A stretch of DNA of 64,000 bases from an uncultured Prevotellaceae bacterium. Lineage in GTDB: Bacteria > Bacteroidota > Bacteroidia > Bacteroidales > Bacteroidaceae. A program made the translations under genes and the position numbers. The stretch spans positions 32,476 through 96,475 of the forward strand of contig CAMJKP010000002.1 of the NCBI GenBank assembly GCA_946406435.1, in the 5' to 3' direction. The notes under the pieces are model-generated. The model did not search any database and was not told where the DNA came from. It worked only from the letters and a program-made list of their open reading frames with translations. Shown here one piece after another: positions 1 through 6,927 of the stretch (position 1 is the stretch's first letter; each line of letters starts with the position of its first letter).

Positions 1-1
1 G

Positions 2-487
2 CGCTTCATGCCTGCAATCCTCAAGGGTGTAATGGAGAAGATGGAGCGTGGTCCTCTGACAGGCTCTTATGCTCGTGATGTACGTGTTATCGTATATGAC
101 GGTAAGATGCACCCAGTAGATTCTAACGAGCTTTCATTCATGCTTGCTGCACGTAATGCATTCTCTGAGGCATTCAAGAATGCTGGTCCTAAGATTCTTG
201 AGCCTATCTATGACCTTGAGGTCTATGTTCCTGCTGACTGTATGGGTGATGTGATGTCTGACCTTCAGGGTCGTCGTGCCCTCATCATGGGTATGGACTC
301 AGAGAATGGCTATCAGAAGCTTCAGGCAAAGATTCCGTTGAAGGAGCTGTCAAGCTATTCTATCGCTTTGAGTTCGCTCACGGGTGGACGTGCTTCATTC
401 ACTACAAAGTTCGCTTCTTACGAGCTTGTTCCTAATGATATCCAGCAGAAGCTCATCGCAGAGCATGAGGCTGAGGAAGAAGAGTAG
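2..487 (+). CDS. fusA: Elongation factor G, C-terminal part (5' end outside window)
   Basis: This is the C-terminal piece of a translation elongation factor G, the GTPase that drives ribosome translocation. The frame is open to the left edge (Arg-Phe precede the first visible Met), so the gene starts before the window. What is visible corresponds to EF-G domains IV and V: a domain IV stretch with GSYARDVRVIVYDGK, then the domain V core with EPIYDLEVYVP, DVMSDLQGRR and PLKELSSYS. It ends in an acidic EAEEEE tail. The G domain is not in view, so I cannot tell the main EF-G from the second EF-G-like paralogue that Bacteroidetes often carry. The stop is followed at once by an AAAG-rich repeat and a terminator-like hairpin. 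Confidence 0.93.
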   Translation, partial: RFMPAILKGVMEKMERGPLTGSYARDVRVIVYDGKMHPVDSNELSFMLAARNAFSEAFKNAGPKILEPIYDLEVYVPADCMGDVMSDLQGRRALIMGMDSENGYQKLQAKIPLKELSSYSIALSSLTGGRASFTTKFASYELVPNDIQQKLIAEHEAEEEE

Positions 488-520
488 TAAAGTGTAAAGA
501 TTAAAGAATAAAGAGTAAAG
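488..520 (+). repeat. AAAG-rich simple repeat after EF-G
   Basis: An A/G-rich run built from units such as GTGTAAAG, ATTAAAG, AATAAAG and AGTAAAG. The same unit series occurs on the minus strand at 60838-60880, where it also starts at a stop codon. A related run lies inside the M49 peptidase gene at 62572-62609. Confidence 0.6.
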
Positions 521-521
521 T

Positions 522-560
522 TTGCCGTCTGTTCAAGAATTATGAGCGGACGGCAATTTT
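522..560 (+). terminator. Probable rho-independent terminator of EF-G
   Basis: Arms TTGCCGTC and GACGGCAA surround a loop of about 19 bases and are followed by TTTTCCTTTC. It sits 35 bases after the EF-G stop. Confidence 0.65.
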
Positions 561-618
561 CCTTTCTTGCCTGCGTTTATATTATTGACCCATGTTTGGT
601 TCAATATTAATAAGAAAT

Positions 619-1161
619 ATGAAAGAAGTTTTACTACATTGTTGCTGTGCTCCCTGTTCAAGTGCCATTCTTGAATGGATGCTTGCTAATGATGTGCGCC
701 CTACGCTATTCTATTGCAATCCGAATATCTTCCCAGAGCAGGAATATCTCATAAGGAAGAACGAGATAACGCGCTATGCGGAAAAGCTTGGTATCACCAT
801 TATTGATGATGACTACAATCACGAGGCATGGCTTTGCAAGATTCAAGGAATGGAGAATGAGCCAGAACGCGGAAAGCGTTGCCTTGAGTGTTTTAAGATT
901 CGACTTCTGAGGACTGCCCAAAAGTGTAAGGAACTCGGTATAGGGGAATTCACCACCACACTTGCATCAAGTCGTTGGAAGTCTCTTGACCAGATAAACG
1001 AGGCTGGTGCCTGGGCTGCTGAGCAGGTGGGAGGTGTAACCTTCGACGACCGTAACTGGCGAAAGGGAGGCTTGCAGCAACGTCGTAACGAACTTTTGAA
1101 AGAGAACGGATTCTATAACCAGCTATACTGCGGTTGTGAGTTCAGCATACGTAATTCATAA
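619..1161 (+). CDS. queH: Epoxyqueuosine reductase QueH
   Basis: QueH-family (DUF208) enzyme that reduces epoxyqueuosine to queuosine in tRNA, the last step of Q synthesis. It is the non-orthologous alternative to cobalamin-dependent QueG. The signature cysteines are visible: HCCCAPC at residues 7-13, a later RCLECFKIRL motif with CxxC, and a C-terminal YCGCEFS, consistent with the Fe-S cluster and active-site cysteines of the family. I chose the ATG at 619 because the protein then begins directly with the conserved MKEVLLHCCC. An in-frame ATG at 592 would add nine residues. It stands alone, but gluQ at 40208, which acts on queuosine-modified tRNA-Asp in other bacteria, is in the same window. 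Confidence 0.9.
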   Translation: MKEVLLHCCCAPCSSAILEWMLANDVRPTLFYCNPNIFPEQEYLIRKNEITRYAEKLGITIIDDDYNHEAWLCKIQGMENEPERGKRCLECFKIRLLRTAQKCKELGIGEFTTTLASSRWKSLDQINEAGAWAAEQVGGVTFDDRNWRKGGLQQRRNELLKENGFYNQLYCGCEFSIRNS

Positions 1162-1164
1162 TTT

Positions 1165-1268
1165 AAGGAGTACAAGGAGTACAAGGAGTAATAAGTAGTA
1201 CAAGACGAATGTTTTGAATGCTCAAATAAGCGATAAATACTATCGTCTTGTACTCCTTATTACTCCTA
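1165..1268. repeat. Imperfect palindrome, GGAGTACAAGGAG family, copy 1
   Basis: The left part carries tandem GGAGTACAA units and ACAAGACGAATG. The right part carries the complement (CGTCTTGTACTCC, then ATTACTCCT). The same palindrome family recurs at 51145-51325, about 50 kb away. It may double as the terminator of queH, but the T run is weak. Confidence 0.75.
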
Positions 1269-1289
1269 AAAATTAAGTTCTAAAAAACA

Positions 1290-2957
1290 ATGAAAAGATC
1301 ATTAGCTATTCTTTCCCTCGCCTTTCTTTCCCTGACATCATTCGCTCAGGATTTCTATCTTGGTGCTGACGTCAGTTGGGAAACGGAAATGGAGAGCAAA
1401 GGCCAGAAACTATATAATTGGAAAGGCGAGGAGCGTGAGTGTACAGCCTTGATGAAGGAGATGGGTATGAACGCAATCCGCTTGCGTATGTGGGTTGACC
1501 CTTCTGAGCACGATAACTGGTGCAATAAGGAAGACCTGTTGGCAAAGGCGAAGCGTGCCAAGGAACTTGGTATGGAGGTTATGGTTGATTTCCATTATAG
1601 TGACTGGTGGGCTGATCCTGGAAAGCAGAACATTCCGAAGGCATGGGAGAAACTGTCGTTCAAGAAGATGTGTGCTGCTATGGCAACCCATACCAACGAG
1701 GTCCTTACGCTTCTGAAAGAGAACGGAATAACTCCTAAATGGGTGCAGGTGGGAAATGAGACTGCTAACGGCTTGCTCTGGCCTCTTGGAAAACTTGATC
1801 AGAATCCTAAGCAATATGCAGGCTTCTTTGCTGCAGGATATGATGCTGTAAAGGCTGTTTTTCCTGAGACACGGGTGATAGTTCATCTTAACAACGGCTT
1901 TGATAGCAGTCTTTTCAACCGTAATCTTGATGCTCTCAAGGATAATGGTGCCAAGTGGGATATTATAGGAATGTCCCTGTATCCTTATTGGGCTATCCAG
2001 TCGGGAAAAGAGTCGAATGCTGTTATGACCTTGCACGACTGCCTGAAGAATATCCGCAAGTTGAGCGAGAAATACGGTACTGACGTGATGATTGTCGAGA
2101 CTGGCTATGAGGTTGACGAGCAGAAGCCTTGGGTGATAGAGCAGGGTAGGGAACAGTATGCCGAGCTTATCCATAGGATGAAGAATGACACTAAGGGACG
2201 TTGCAAGGGCGTTTTCTATTGGGAACCTGAATGTCGTCCGTCACAATATAAGCTTGGCGCTTTTACCGAGGAAGGAAAGCCTACTGCCATAATGAGGGCT
2301 TTGCTTGATGAACAGCTTCGCGAGGGTAAGATGGATATGGCTGCATCGTATGACCGTAAGCTTGTGAAACTCCACACAACGGAGGGCGACATCGTTGTTG
2401 AGTTATATAATGAGACACCTATTCATCGCGATAACTTCCTGCGTCTGGCAAAGACAGGCGCACTTGATTCCACTCTCTTCCATCGTGTTATGAAGGACTT
2501 CATGATACAGGGTGGCGATCCCGATTCAAAGACTGCTTCATATACGTCAGTTGATGATCCTACTCCGCTTGGCAATTCGGATGTCCCTGGTGAGAATGGA
2601 GAAAAGGTGCTTAAAGCAGAGATTCTATATCCTCAGTTCTTCCATAAGCGTGGAGCCTTGTGTGCTGCGCGTGAGGGTGACGACAAGAACCCTGAGTTCA
2701 AGAGCTCTACCTCGCAGTTCTATATCACCTGGGGTAAGTGGCCGGTACAGAAGGGTAAGAACCCTTACAAGAAATGTCTTGAGTATTACGAGGGCTATCA
2801 GCAAAGCGGTACTCCGTGGCTTGATGGTGCCTATACTGTTTTCGGACAGGTGGTAAGCGGTCTTGATGTGGTCGAGAAGATTCAGCAGGCTGAAACCGAT
2901 GGATTGAGCCGTCCTTTGATTGATGTCAGAATCCTGAAGTTCGAGGTCTTGAACTGA
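1290..2957 (+). CDS. Secreted GH53 endo-beta-1,4-galactanase fused to a cyclophilin-type peptidyl-prolyl isomerase
   Basis: A two-enzyme fusion of 555 residues. Residues 1-20 are a signal peptide ending SFAQ. Residues about 21-340 are a glycoside hydrolase family 53 domain (arabinogalactan endo-beta-1,4-galactanase), with the likely acid/base Glu157 in QVGNE and the nucleophile Glu270 in VETGY. Residues about 353-552 are a complete cyclophilin domain: FHRVMKDFMIQGGDP at 397-411, SSTSQFYI, and WLDGAYTVFGQVVSG, with Tyr where many family members have His or Cys. The linker has Met348 and Met350, so an internal start near 2331 for a separate isomerase cannot be excluded. No frame break separates the halves. 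Export would place both activities in the periplasm or outside. Each half matches its family in length, so this looks like a gene fusion, not a chance readthrough. Confidence 0.88.
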   Translation: MKRSLAILSLAFLSLTSFAQDFYLGADVSWETEMESKGQKLYNWKGEERECTALMKEMGMNAIRLRMWVDPSEHDNWCNKEDLLAKAKRAKELGMEVMVDFHYSDWWADPGKQNIPKAWEKLSFKKMCAAMATHTNEVLTLLKENGITPKWVQVGNETANGLLWPLGKLDQNPKQYAGFFAAGYDAVKAVFPETRVIVHLNNGFDSSLFNRNLDALKDNGAKWDIIGMSLYPYWAIQSGKESNAVMTLHDCLKNIRKLSEKYGTDVMIVETGYEVDEQKPWVIEQGREQYAELIHRMKNDTKGRCKGVFYWEPECRPSQYKLGAFTEEGKPTAIMRALLDEQLREGKMDMAASYDRKLVKLHTTEGDIVVELYNETPIHRDNFLRLAKTGALDSTLFHRVMKDFMIQGGDPDSKTASYTSVDDPTPLGNSDVPGENGEKVLKAEILYPQFFHKRGALCAAREGDDKNPEFKSSTSQFYITWGKWPVQKGKNPYKKCLEYYEGYQQSGTPWLDGAYTVFGQVVSGLDVVEKIQQAETDGLSRPLIDVRILKFEVLN

Positions 2958-3040
2958 CCTGATTCCCAAGCACCTTATGGCGTTTTTATGGGATTTCTGT
3001 ATATTTTTTTCTTTTTTATTCGCTATCTCGAAATTTTTAG

Positions 3041-3048
3041 CTAAATTT
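3041..3048 (+). promoter_or_regulatory. -7 box of the toxin-antitoxin promoter
   Basis: TAAATTTG matches the Bacteroidetes -7 consensus TAnnTTTG and lies 30 bases before the antitoxin ATG. No clear TTG is seen at the -33 distance, though the upstream stretch is T-rich. Confidence 0.6.
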
Positions 3049-3077
3049 GCATCGAAATAACAAAAAAATATCGTGTT

Positions 3078-3341
3078 ATGACAGCAATTACCATAAATAT
3101 CCCCAATAGTGATGTTAGCTTCTTCAAGAAGATGATGACAAAGATGGGCTGGACATATACTATGGCCGATGAGGAGAGGCAGGTTGTAAAGCCACGTCTT
3201 TACAATCCTGAGACTGGCGAGTGTCTTAATGACAAGACGATGAAGGCTATCGAGGATGCACGCGAAGACATGAAGCATGGCAGATTGAAATCATTTGATT
3301 CTGTTGAGGCTATGTTTAAGGATATGGGCATTAACATATGA
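3078..3341 (+). CDS. Antitoxin of a YafQ-type toxin-antitoxin pair
   Basis: An 87-residue protein directly upstream of a YafQ-like toxin and overlapping it by 4 bases (ATGA), the usual layout of a type II toxin-antitoxin operon. The N-terminus (MTAITINIPNSDVSFFKKMM) resembles a short DNA-binding beta-strand and helix. The C-terminal half has a charged helical stretch ending SFDSVEAMFKDMGI, typical of the toxin-wrapping tail of antitoxins. I assign the role from position and shape and do not place it firmly in RelB/DinJ. The pair has its own promoter and terminator, so it is probably autoregulated as such modules usually are. Confidence 0.78.
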   Translation: MTAITINIPNSDVSFFKKMMTKMGWTYTMADEERQVVKPRLYNPETGECLNDKTMKAIEDAREDMKHGRLKSFDSVEAMFKDMGINI

Positions 3342-3631
3342 AGTATGCTATCAAACCTTCAAAGCGCTTTGAAAAAGATTTGAAGCGTTGCGAAAAGCGT
3401 GGCTATGATATGCGGCTTATCAAGGAGGTTATCACTCTGCTTGCTGAGACTGGATCGCTTCCCGCTACCTATCGTCCTCATAAACTATCAGGTGACTATG
3501 CAGGTTGTTGGGAATGCCATATCAAGCCCGACTGGCTTCTTCTATGGGAGCAGTATGATAATGAACTCGTGCTTCTCTTGACAAGCACAGGCTCTCATTC
3601 CGACTTATTTGGAAAAGGAAAGAAACGCTAA
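3338..3631 (+). CDS. yafQ: YafQ family mRNA-interferase toxin
   Basis: A 97-residue RelE/YafQ-fold endoribonuclease that would cleave mRNA on the ribosome. The residues used by E. coli YafQ are present at matching places: His48 in RPHKL, His61 in ECHIKPDW, Asp65-Trp66, and His87-Phe91 in GSHSDLF. Length is that of an intact family member, so the toxin looks active. It overlaps the antitoxin gene by 4 bases and is followed 7 bases later by a strong terminator. Its position beside a 1.8 kb repeat-filled gene-free region fits the common location of such modules in accessory DNA. Confidence 0.9.
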   Translation: MKYAIKPSKRFEKDLKRCEKRGYDMRLIKEVITLLAETGSLPATYRPHKLSGDYAGCWECHIKPDWLLLWEQYDNELVLLLTSTGSHSDLFGKGKKR

Positions 3632-3638
3632 TTAGCAG

Positions 3639-3700
3639 GAAACTCTACACCCAAGGTTATAAAGCCAAAAAGTTATGAAGGTGTAGAGTTTCTTTTTTTT
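3639..3700 (+). terminator. Rho-independent terminator of the toxin-antitoxin operon
   Basis: Perfect 13-bp arms GAAACTCTACACC (3639-3651) and GGTGTAGAGTTTC (3680-3692) with a 28-base loop, followed by a run of eight T. Confidence 0.88.
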
Positions 3701-3724
3701 CTGTTCTGTCCATTCTTCGCTCAG

Positions 3725-3832
3725 CCTCCGTTGATCCTCCGCTCTGCCTTCGCTCAGTCTTCGTTCCTGCTCCGTTTCTCCTTCGCTTCTAATCCGCTTC
3801 AAGTCCCTTTCTAGAATGGGACTTACATGGGA
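3725..3832 (+). repeat. 11-bp-period array (YTYCGYT units), copy 1
   Basis: Seven consecutive 11-base units of the form (C/A)(T)(C/T)CG(C/T)T followed by four variable bases: CTCCGTTGATC, CTCCGCTCTGC, CTTCGCTCAGT, CTTCGTTCCTG, CTCCGTTTCTC, CTTCGCTTCTA, ATCCGCTTCAA. They end in a short palindromic stretch around TTCTAGAATGGGAC. Related arrays lie at 11866, 23697, 27453, 55577 and 62936. Confidence 0.75.
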
Positions 3833-4021
3833 CTTGCTTCGGACGCTTCCAAGCAATTCACGTCCCCGAATCCTTTTCTTGATGCAAAGTTACGAAATTC
3901 TGAATTGGCGGTTGCGGTTTAATGCGGTTTGGTGTGGTTTAGTGTGGTATTTTGCTGTATTTTTTATTCGAACGCAAAAACGCTAAGTCGCAGAGATTTA
4001 TTTTCGACCACGGAAAATAAA

Positions 4022-4102
4022 AACCACAGATATTCGGGATATTAGGGATGTTTATCACGAGCGTAAGCGAAAATATCCCTTTTATCTGTGAAATCTGTGT
4101 TC
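4022..4102. repeat. 82-bp palindromic repeat, copy 1
   Basis: Begins AACCACAGATATTCGGGAT and ends ATCTGTGTTC, so its ends are complementary (CACAGAT / ATCTGTG). The middle contains CACGAGCGTAAGCG. Copies 2 and 3 are at 4901 and 5109 in the same orientation. Confidence 0.85.
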
Positions 4103-4214
4103 AAGAAAAAACTTTGCGTTCAAAATAATCCGAGTACAGAAAGGACAGTAATGTCAGTATTAACGCTTGAATTTATGTCATAATTAGGGTTTCACCTCAA
4201 GTTTTTTTACTTGC

Positions 4215-4273
4215 AACATTAATTTCACGTTAATGTCGCATTAATTAAAACATTAATTAAAGTGTTAATTTTG
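4215..4273. repeat. Iteron-like ATTAAT array 1
   Basis: Five units spaced 11-12 bases apart on the theme ACATTAATTnn / ACGTTAATGTnn / GTGTTAATTTTG. Related runs lie at 4990-5036 and 5060-5107, with scattered units near 4772-4795 and 4870. Confidence 0.65.
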
Positions 4274-4385
4274 CTACTTTCATGTTCAAAACTGGGTATT
4301 TTATCTTCAATTTACCGAGGAAAGACTCTTTTTTTATGGTTTTTACAAGCTTAATAATGAGAAAGTGTCATGTGTATGGAGGTAT

Positions 4386-4650
4386 TGTTCGACATCAATC
4401 GCTTATATATCAAGCAGTTAGTACATGAACATTACAGTACGAACAGAAGAACAGTTGAATTTCCGAAAGTACTACTTTCTATCTTTTCTTTATTTTTATT
4501 TTATCTTTCATTTATTATAACTATCTTATTATTAATTATTTATAATATATATATTATATATATAATATAATAAAATAGATAGAAAATAGAGATAGATGTA
4601 TATACCAAAATACATCTGTACAACTGTACAACTGTTCTACTGTTCGACAC
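4386..4650. repeat. Palindromic element C: CAACTGTTC repeats around an AT-only palindrome
   Basis: Inverted arms (GTACGAACAGAAGAACAGTTG at 4437-4457; CAACTGTTCTACTGTTCGAC at 4630-4649, preceded by a further CAACTGTA at 4621) flank an AT-only palindromic core at about 4521-4582, which starts CTATC and ends GATAG. TGTTCGACATC at 4386 is a further half-site. The layout resembles elements A and B but the sequence differs. Confidence 0.6.
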
Positions 4651-4900
4651 GCCCTGCCCAGAAAGACTACTTCCCTACAAAGCCTTTCATACCCTCGCGC
4701 AACTCTTCGCATGTTACGAGATCTTATGACTACGGAAGACACGAAACAAACGGAATTCATCAAATAAATTAATTAATGAGATATTAATGTGTTATTATAT
4801 GTCTCACTCCGTGAGGAAACATTAATGACCACAACTTGCGTAGCTTGATGAGCCAACGCGAATAATATCACGTTAATGTCGCATTTATTTTATGTCTTTC

Positions 4901-4982
4901 AACCACAGATATTCGGGATTGTAGGGATATTAATCACGAGCGCAAGCGAGCAAATCCCTTTAATCTGTGCTATCTGTGTTCG
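4901..4982. repeat. 82-bp palindromic repeat, copy 2
   Basis: Close copy of the repeat at 4022, with CACGAGCGCAAGCGAG in the middle and complementary CACAGAT / ATCTGTG ends. Confidence 0.85.
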
Positions 4983-5059
4983 AAAAGGAAATTAACGTCA
5001 TAATTAACGTTTTAATTCATGTCATAATTAATGTTTCGCCGTAAGGCTTTTTTTCTTAC

Positions 5060-5107
5060 AACATTAATTGGACGTTAATTGAGACATTAATTGAACATTA
5101 ATTTTTT
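5060..5107. repeat. Iteron-like ATTAAT array 2
   Basis: Four consecutive units of 11-12 bases (ACATTAATTGG, ACGTTAATTGAG, ACATTAATTGA, ACATTAATTT), directly before the third 82-bp repeat. Confidence 0.65.
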
Positions 5108-5108
5108 C

Positions 5109-5190
5109 AACCACAGATATTCGGGATTTGGGGGATATTAATCACGAGCGCAAGCGAGATAATCCCTTTAATCTGTGCTATCTGTGTTCG
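5109..5190. repeat. 82-bp palindromic repeat, copy 3
   Basis: Third copy, nearly identical to copy 2 and in the same orientation. Confidence 0.85.
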
Positions 5191-5421
5191 AAAAAAAGAA
5201 ACGGATGTATCTGATTTTCGTTAATCACGCCCTTACTGCGCCAGCTTCAGATAAATCATATAAATCCGTTTCCCTTTTCTTTTGCAAAAAAACTTTTCCG
5301 TTTCTTTCGTGCTTTCCGTGTTCAAAATCTTCTCCGCGACTTAGCGTTTTCGTATTCTAAAAATAATTTGAAACGGATGTATATGTTGTATCTGATTATT
5401 TTTATGTGATAATAAAAGAAT

Positions 5422-5448
5422 AAAGCCCAGCGAAATTGCTGGGCTTTT
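5422..5448 (-). terminator. Terminator of the sigma-factor operon
   Basis: Perfect stem AAAGCCCAGC / GCTGGGCTTT with a six-base loop, 13 bases past the stop of the last minus-strand gene. Both strands have short T/A flanks. Confidence 0.85.
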
Positions 5449-5460
5449 CTTTACTTTACT

Positions 5461-5973
5461 TTATTTTTTATTTGGATGATGTGGATGCTGCTGTTGTTGA
5501 GGTTGTCTTGGTGGTCTTGAGAAGTTGCGCATCATATTGCGGTTGAAACGTTCTTCTGCGCGAATGAATTTGAGAACCTTTGTAGCAGGCATCACTTTGA
5601 TGAACTGCTTGTGATATTGTAACTGAAGTTTTTTTATTGACAATTCACGCTCATCGTATGCGAGAATGACAGCCTCTGCAGCCTTGTTATCGTTATATGC
5701 AGCTTTGTCGAATACGTTCTTCTTCATATAGATGGCACGCTGCTTCTGGAGCATCTCTCGGTAGAGTGGAAAGAATTTTTGTGCCTCCTGCTTCGTGAGA
5801 CAGGCCTCGCGTATAATGCAAGCCTCGAGTTCACGTTGATAGCGTTCCGGGTCAAATTTCTTTTGCTCATCCTTGCGACCCTCCGTGCGTTCATCTTGCC
5901 TTGAATCATTATTCTGTGCAGGCAAAGGAAGAACCATCACAAGAGCTAAGATAAGTGTAATTATATATTTCAT
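5461..5973 (-). CDS. Exported CpxP/Spy-like helical protein of the sigma operon
   Basis: A 170-residue protein with a signal peptide (MKYIITLILALVMVLPLPAQ) and a charged, mostly helical body ending in a Gln/His/Pro-rich tail. Its central helices with KQEAQKFFPLYREML and KKLQLQYHKQFIKVMP resemble the periplasmic Spy/CpxP-like proteins that Bacteroidetes often encode next to ECF sigma factors. I infer that likeness from shape and context and see no catalytic motif. It is the last gene of a minus-strand operon after an anti-sigma-like membrane protein, with a 26-base gap, and precedes the operon terminator. It may act as an envelope-stress sensor or chaperone. Confidence 0.65.
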   Translation of the reverse strand: MKYIITLILALVMVLPLPAQNNDSRQDERTEGRKDEQKKFDPERYQRELEACIIREACLTKQEAQKFFPLYREMLQKQRAIYMKKNVFDKAAYNDNKAAEAVILAYDERELSIKKLQLQYHKQFIKVMPATKVLKFIRAEERFNRNMMRNFSRPPRQPQQQQHPHHPNKK

Positions 5974-5999
5974 TTCCTAAGATTTAAGGGGTGATTGTC

Positions 6000-6380
6000 T
6001 TATTCTTCTGCCAGCATCTGATACATGTCGTGATTATCGAGCATCGTATAGTCTGCTGCCTGATTAAAGGCATCATCACTTGTAAAAAAACTCTGTTGTG
6101 CGGTAGCAGGCACTTCTGAGGTGTCTGTGTCCTTGAATGTGAATAATACGGCACTTACTCCGATTACGAGGACACAAGCACATGCAGCAGCCCAACGGAG
6201 CACATGCATACGGACATTCTTTGCCTGGGCTGGCTTTTCGCTCTTCTCTTCTGTTGAAGCCTGCCTTGCAACGTTCTCCATGATGCGCGTGTTAAGCGTA
6301 TCAAAATATCCTTCAGGAACCTTGAATGGATTCTGCCTTAGTTGCTCCTTATCGAATATGTCGTTAAAGTCGTTATTCAT
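6000..6380 (-). CDS. Single-pass membrane protein, probable anti-sigma factor
   Basis: A 126-residue protein whose N-terminal cytoplasmic part contains NPFKVPEGYFDTLNTRIMENV. This short motif is typical of Bacteroidetes proteins encoded just downstream of ECF sigma factors. One transmembrane segment follows (WAAACACVLVIGVSAVLFTF), then a short acidic periplasmic tail. It lies 47 bases after the sigma gene on the same strand. I infer that it holds or modulates the sigma factor. No classical zinc-binding anti-sigma motif (HxxxCxxC) is visible, so the role rests on position and topology. Confidence 0.65.
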   Translation of the reverse strand: MNNDFNDIFDKEQLRQNPFKVPEGYFDTLNTRIMENVARQASTEEKSEKPAQAKNVRMHVLRWAAACACVLVIGVSAVLFTFKDTDTSEVPATAQQSFFTSDDAFNQAADYTMLDNHDMYQMLAEE

Positions 6381-6427
6381 AATATGTTTTCCTTTCTAAT
6401 TGTATGACGAATGAAAATTGCAAAAGT

Positions 6428-6925
6428 TTAATTCTTTTGTTGAAAAAATTCTTTAATTTTCTTTACTGCGAGGTGATAATTCGCTTTAAGACCGCCTTCG
6501 GTCGTTCCCAGTATCTTTGAAATCTCGGAGTAGGGCATGTCGTCGAAATAGCGTAATGAGAATGTTGCACGTTGTGCTTCTGGGAGAGTTTCCATAGCCT
6601 CGTAAAGCAGTTTCTGTGTCTCGTTTCCATCGAAATAGTCATCTGCAAACTGATTGTCGGCTATTCGCATCTCACCGTCGGGTGACACTTGTTCGTGCTT
6701 TCTTCTGAGGAAATCTATAGCTTCATTAACGGTAATTCTGTATATCCATGTATATATATTGGCATCACCTCGAAAATCATCGAAGCGTGACCATGCCTTG
6801 AGGAATGCGTTTTGCACTACATCGTCCGCATCCTCATGTCGGATTACTATCTGACGCGCCTTCCAATATAGCTGTTCACTATACTGGTTAACTATCTTGG
6901 AAAAACGTGCTTCTTTCTCTGTCAT
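6428..6925 (-). CDS. ECF-type RNA polymerase sigma factor
   Basis: A 165-residue group IV sigma factor. Region 2 is seen as DADDVVQNAFLKAWSRFDDFRGDANIYTWIYRITVNEAIDFLRR. Region 4 is seen as ALETLPEAQRATF-like sequence followed by the helix-turn-helix DMPYSEISKILGTTEGGLKANYHLAVKKIKEF. Length is normal and there is no extra domain. It starts only 2 bases after the L,D-transpeptidase stop, so the two are probably translationally coupled, and it is followed by a probable anti-sigma membrane protein. The set points to control of an envelope response. Confidence 0.93.
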   Translation of the reverse strand: MTEKEARFSKIVNQYSEQLYWKARQIVIRHEDADDVVQNAFLKAWSRFDDFRGDANIYTWIYRITVNEAIDFLRRKHEQVSPDGEMRIADNQFADDYFDGNETQKLLYEAMETLPEAQRATFSLRYFDDMPYSEISKILGTTEGGLKANYHLAVKKIKEFFQQKN

Positions 6926-6927
6926 AG

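Larger units (their letters stand above)
3833..5420. other. Gene-free repeat region between the toxin-antitoxin pair and the sigma operon
   Basis: About 1.6 kb with no convincing gene. The open frames are short and consist of repeats. It contains three palindromic 82-bp repeats, tandem ATTAAT-type units, a region with CAACTGTTC-type repeats around an AT-only palindrome, and short relics such as AACGCAAAAACGCTAAGTCGC. A TAATTTTG promoter-like box is at 4266-4273. Confidence 0.8.

Noticed and set aside
1410..2174. 254-codon minus-strand frame inside the galactanase gene
   Set aside because: Long, but it is antisense to a clearly conserved GH53 domain and has no recognisable family.
3632..3856. 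74-codon minus-strand frame over the 11-bp array
   Set aside because: It translates the repeat units (RLSEGRAEDQRRLSEEWTE) and crosses the toxin-antitoxin terminator; similar frames arise at each array, so it is not a gene.
4370..4763. Short frames on both strands in the AT-rich region
   Set aside because: They run through the AT-only palindrome and inverted repeats, have no protein-like conservation or start context, and one ends in a run of Ile/Tyr codons from TATA repeats.
3725..5420. CRISPR array
   Set aside because: The repeats are 11-12 or 82 bases, without constant repeats separated by unique spacers of 30-40 bases, and no cas gene is present in the window.
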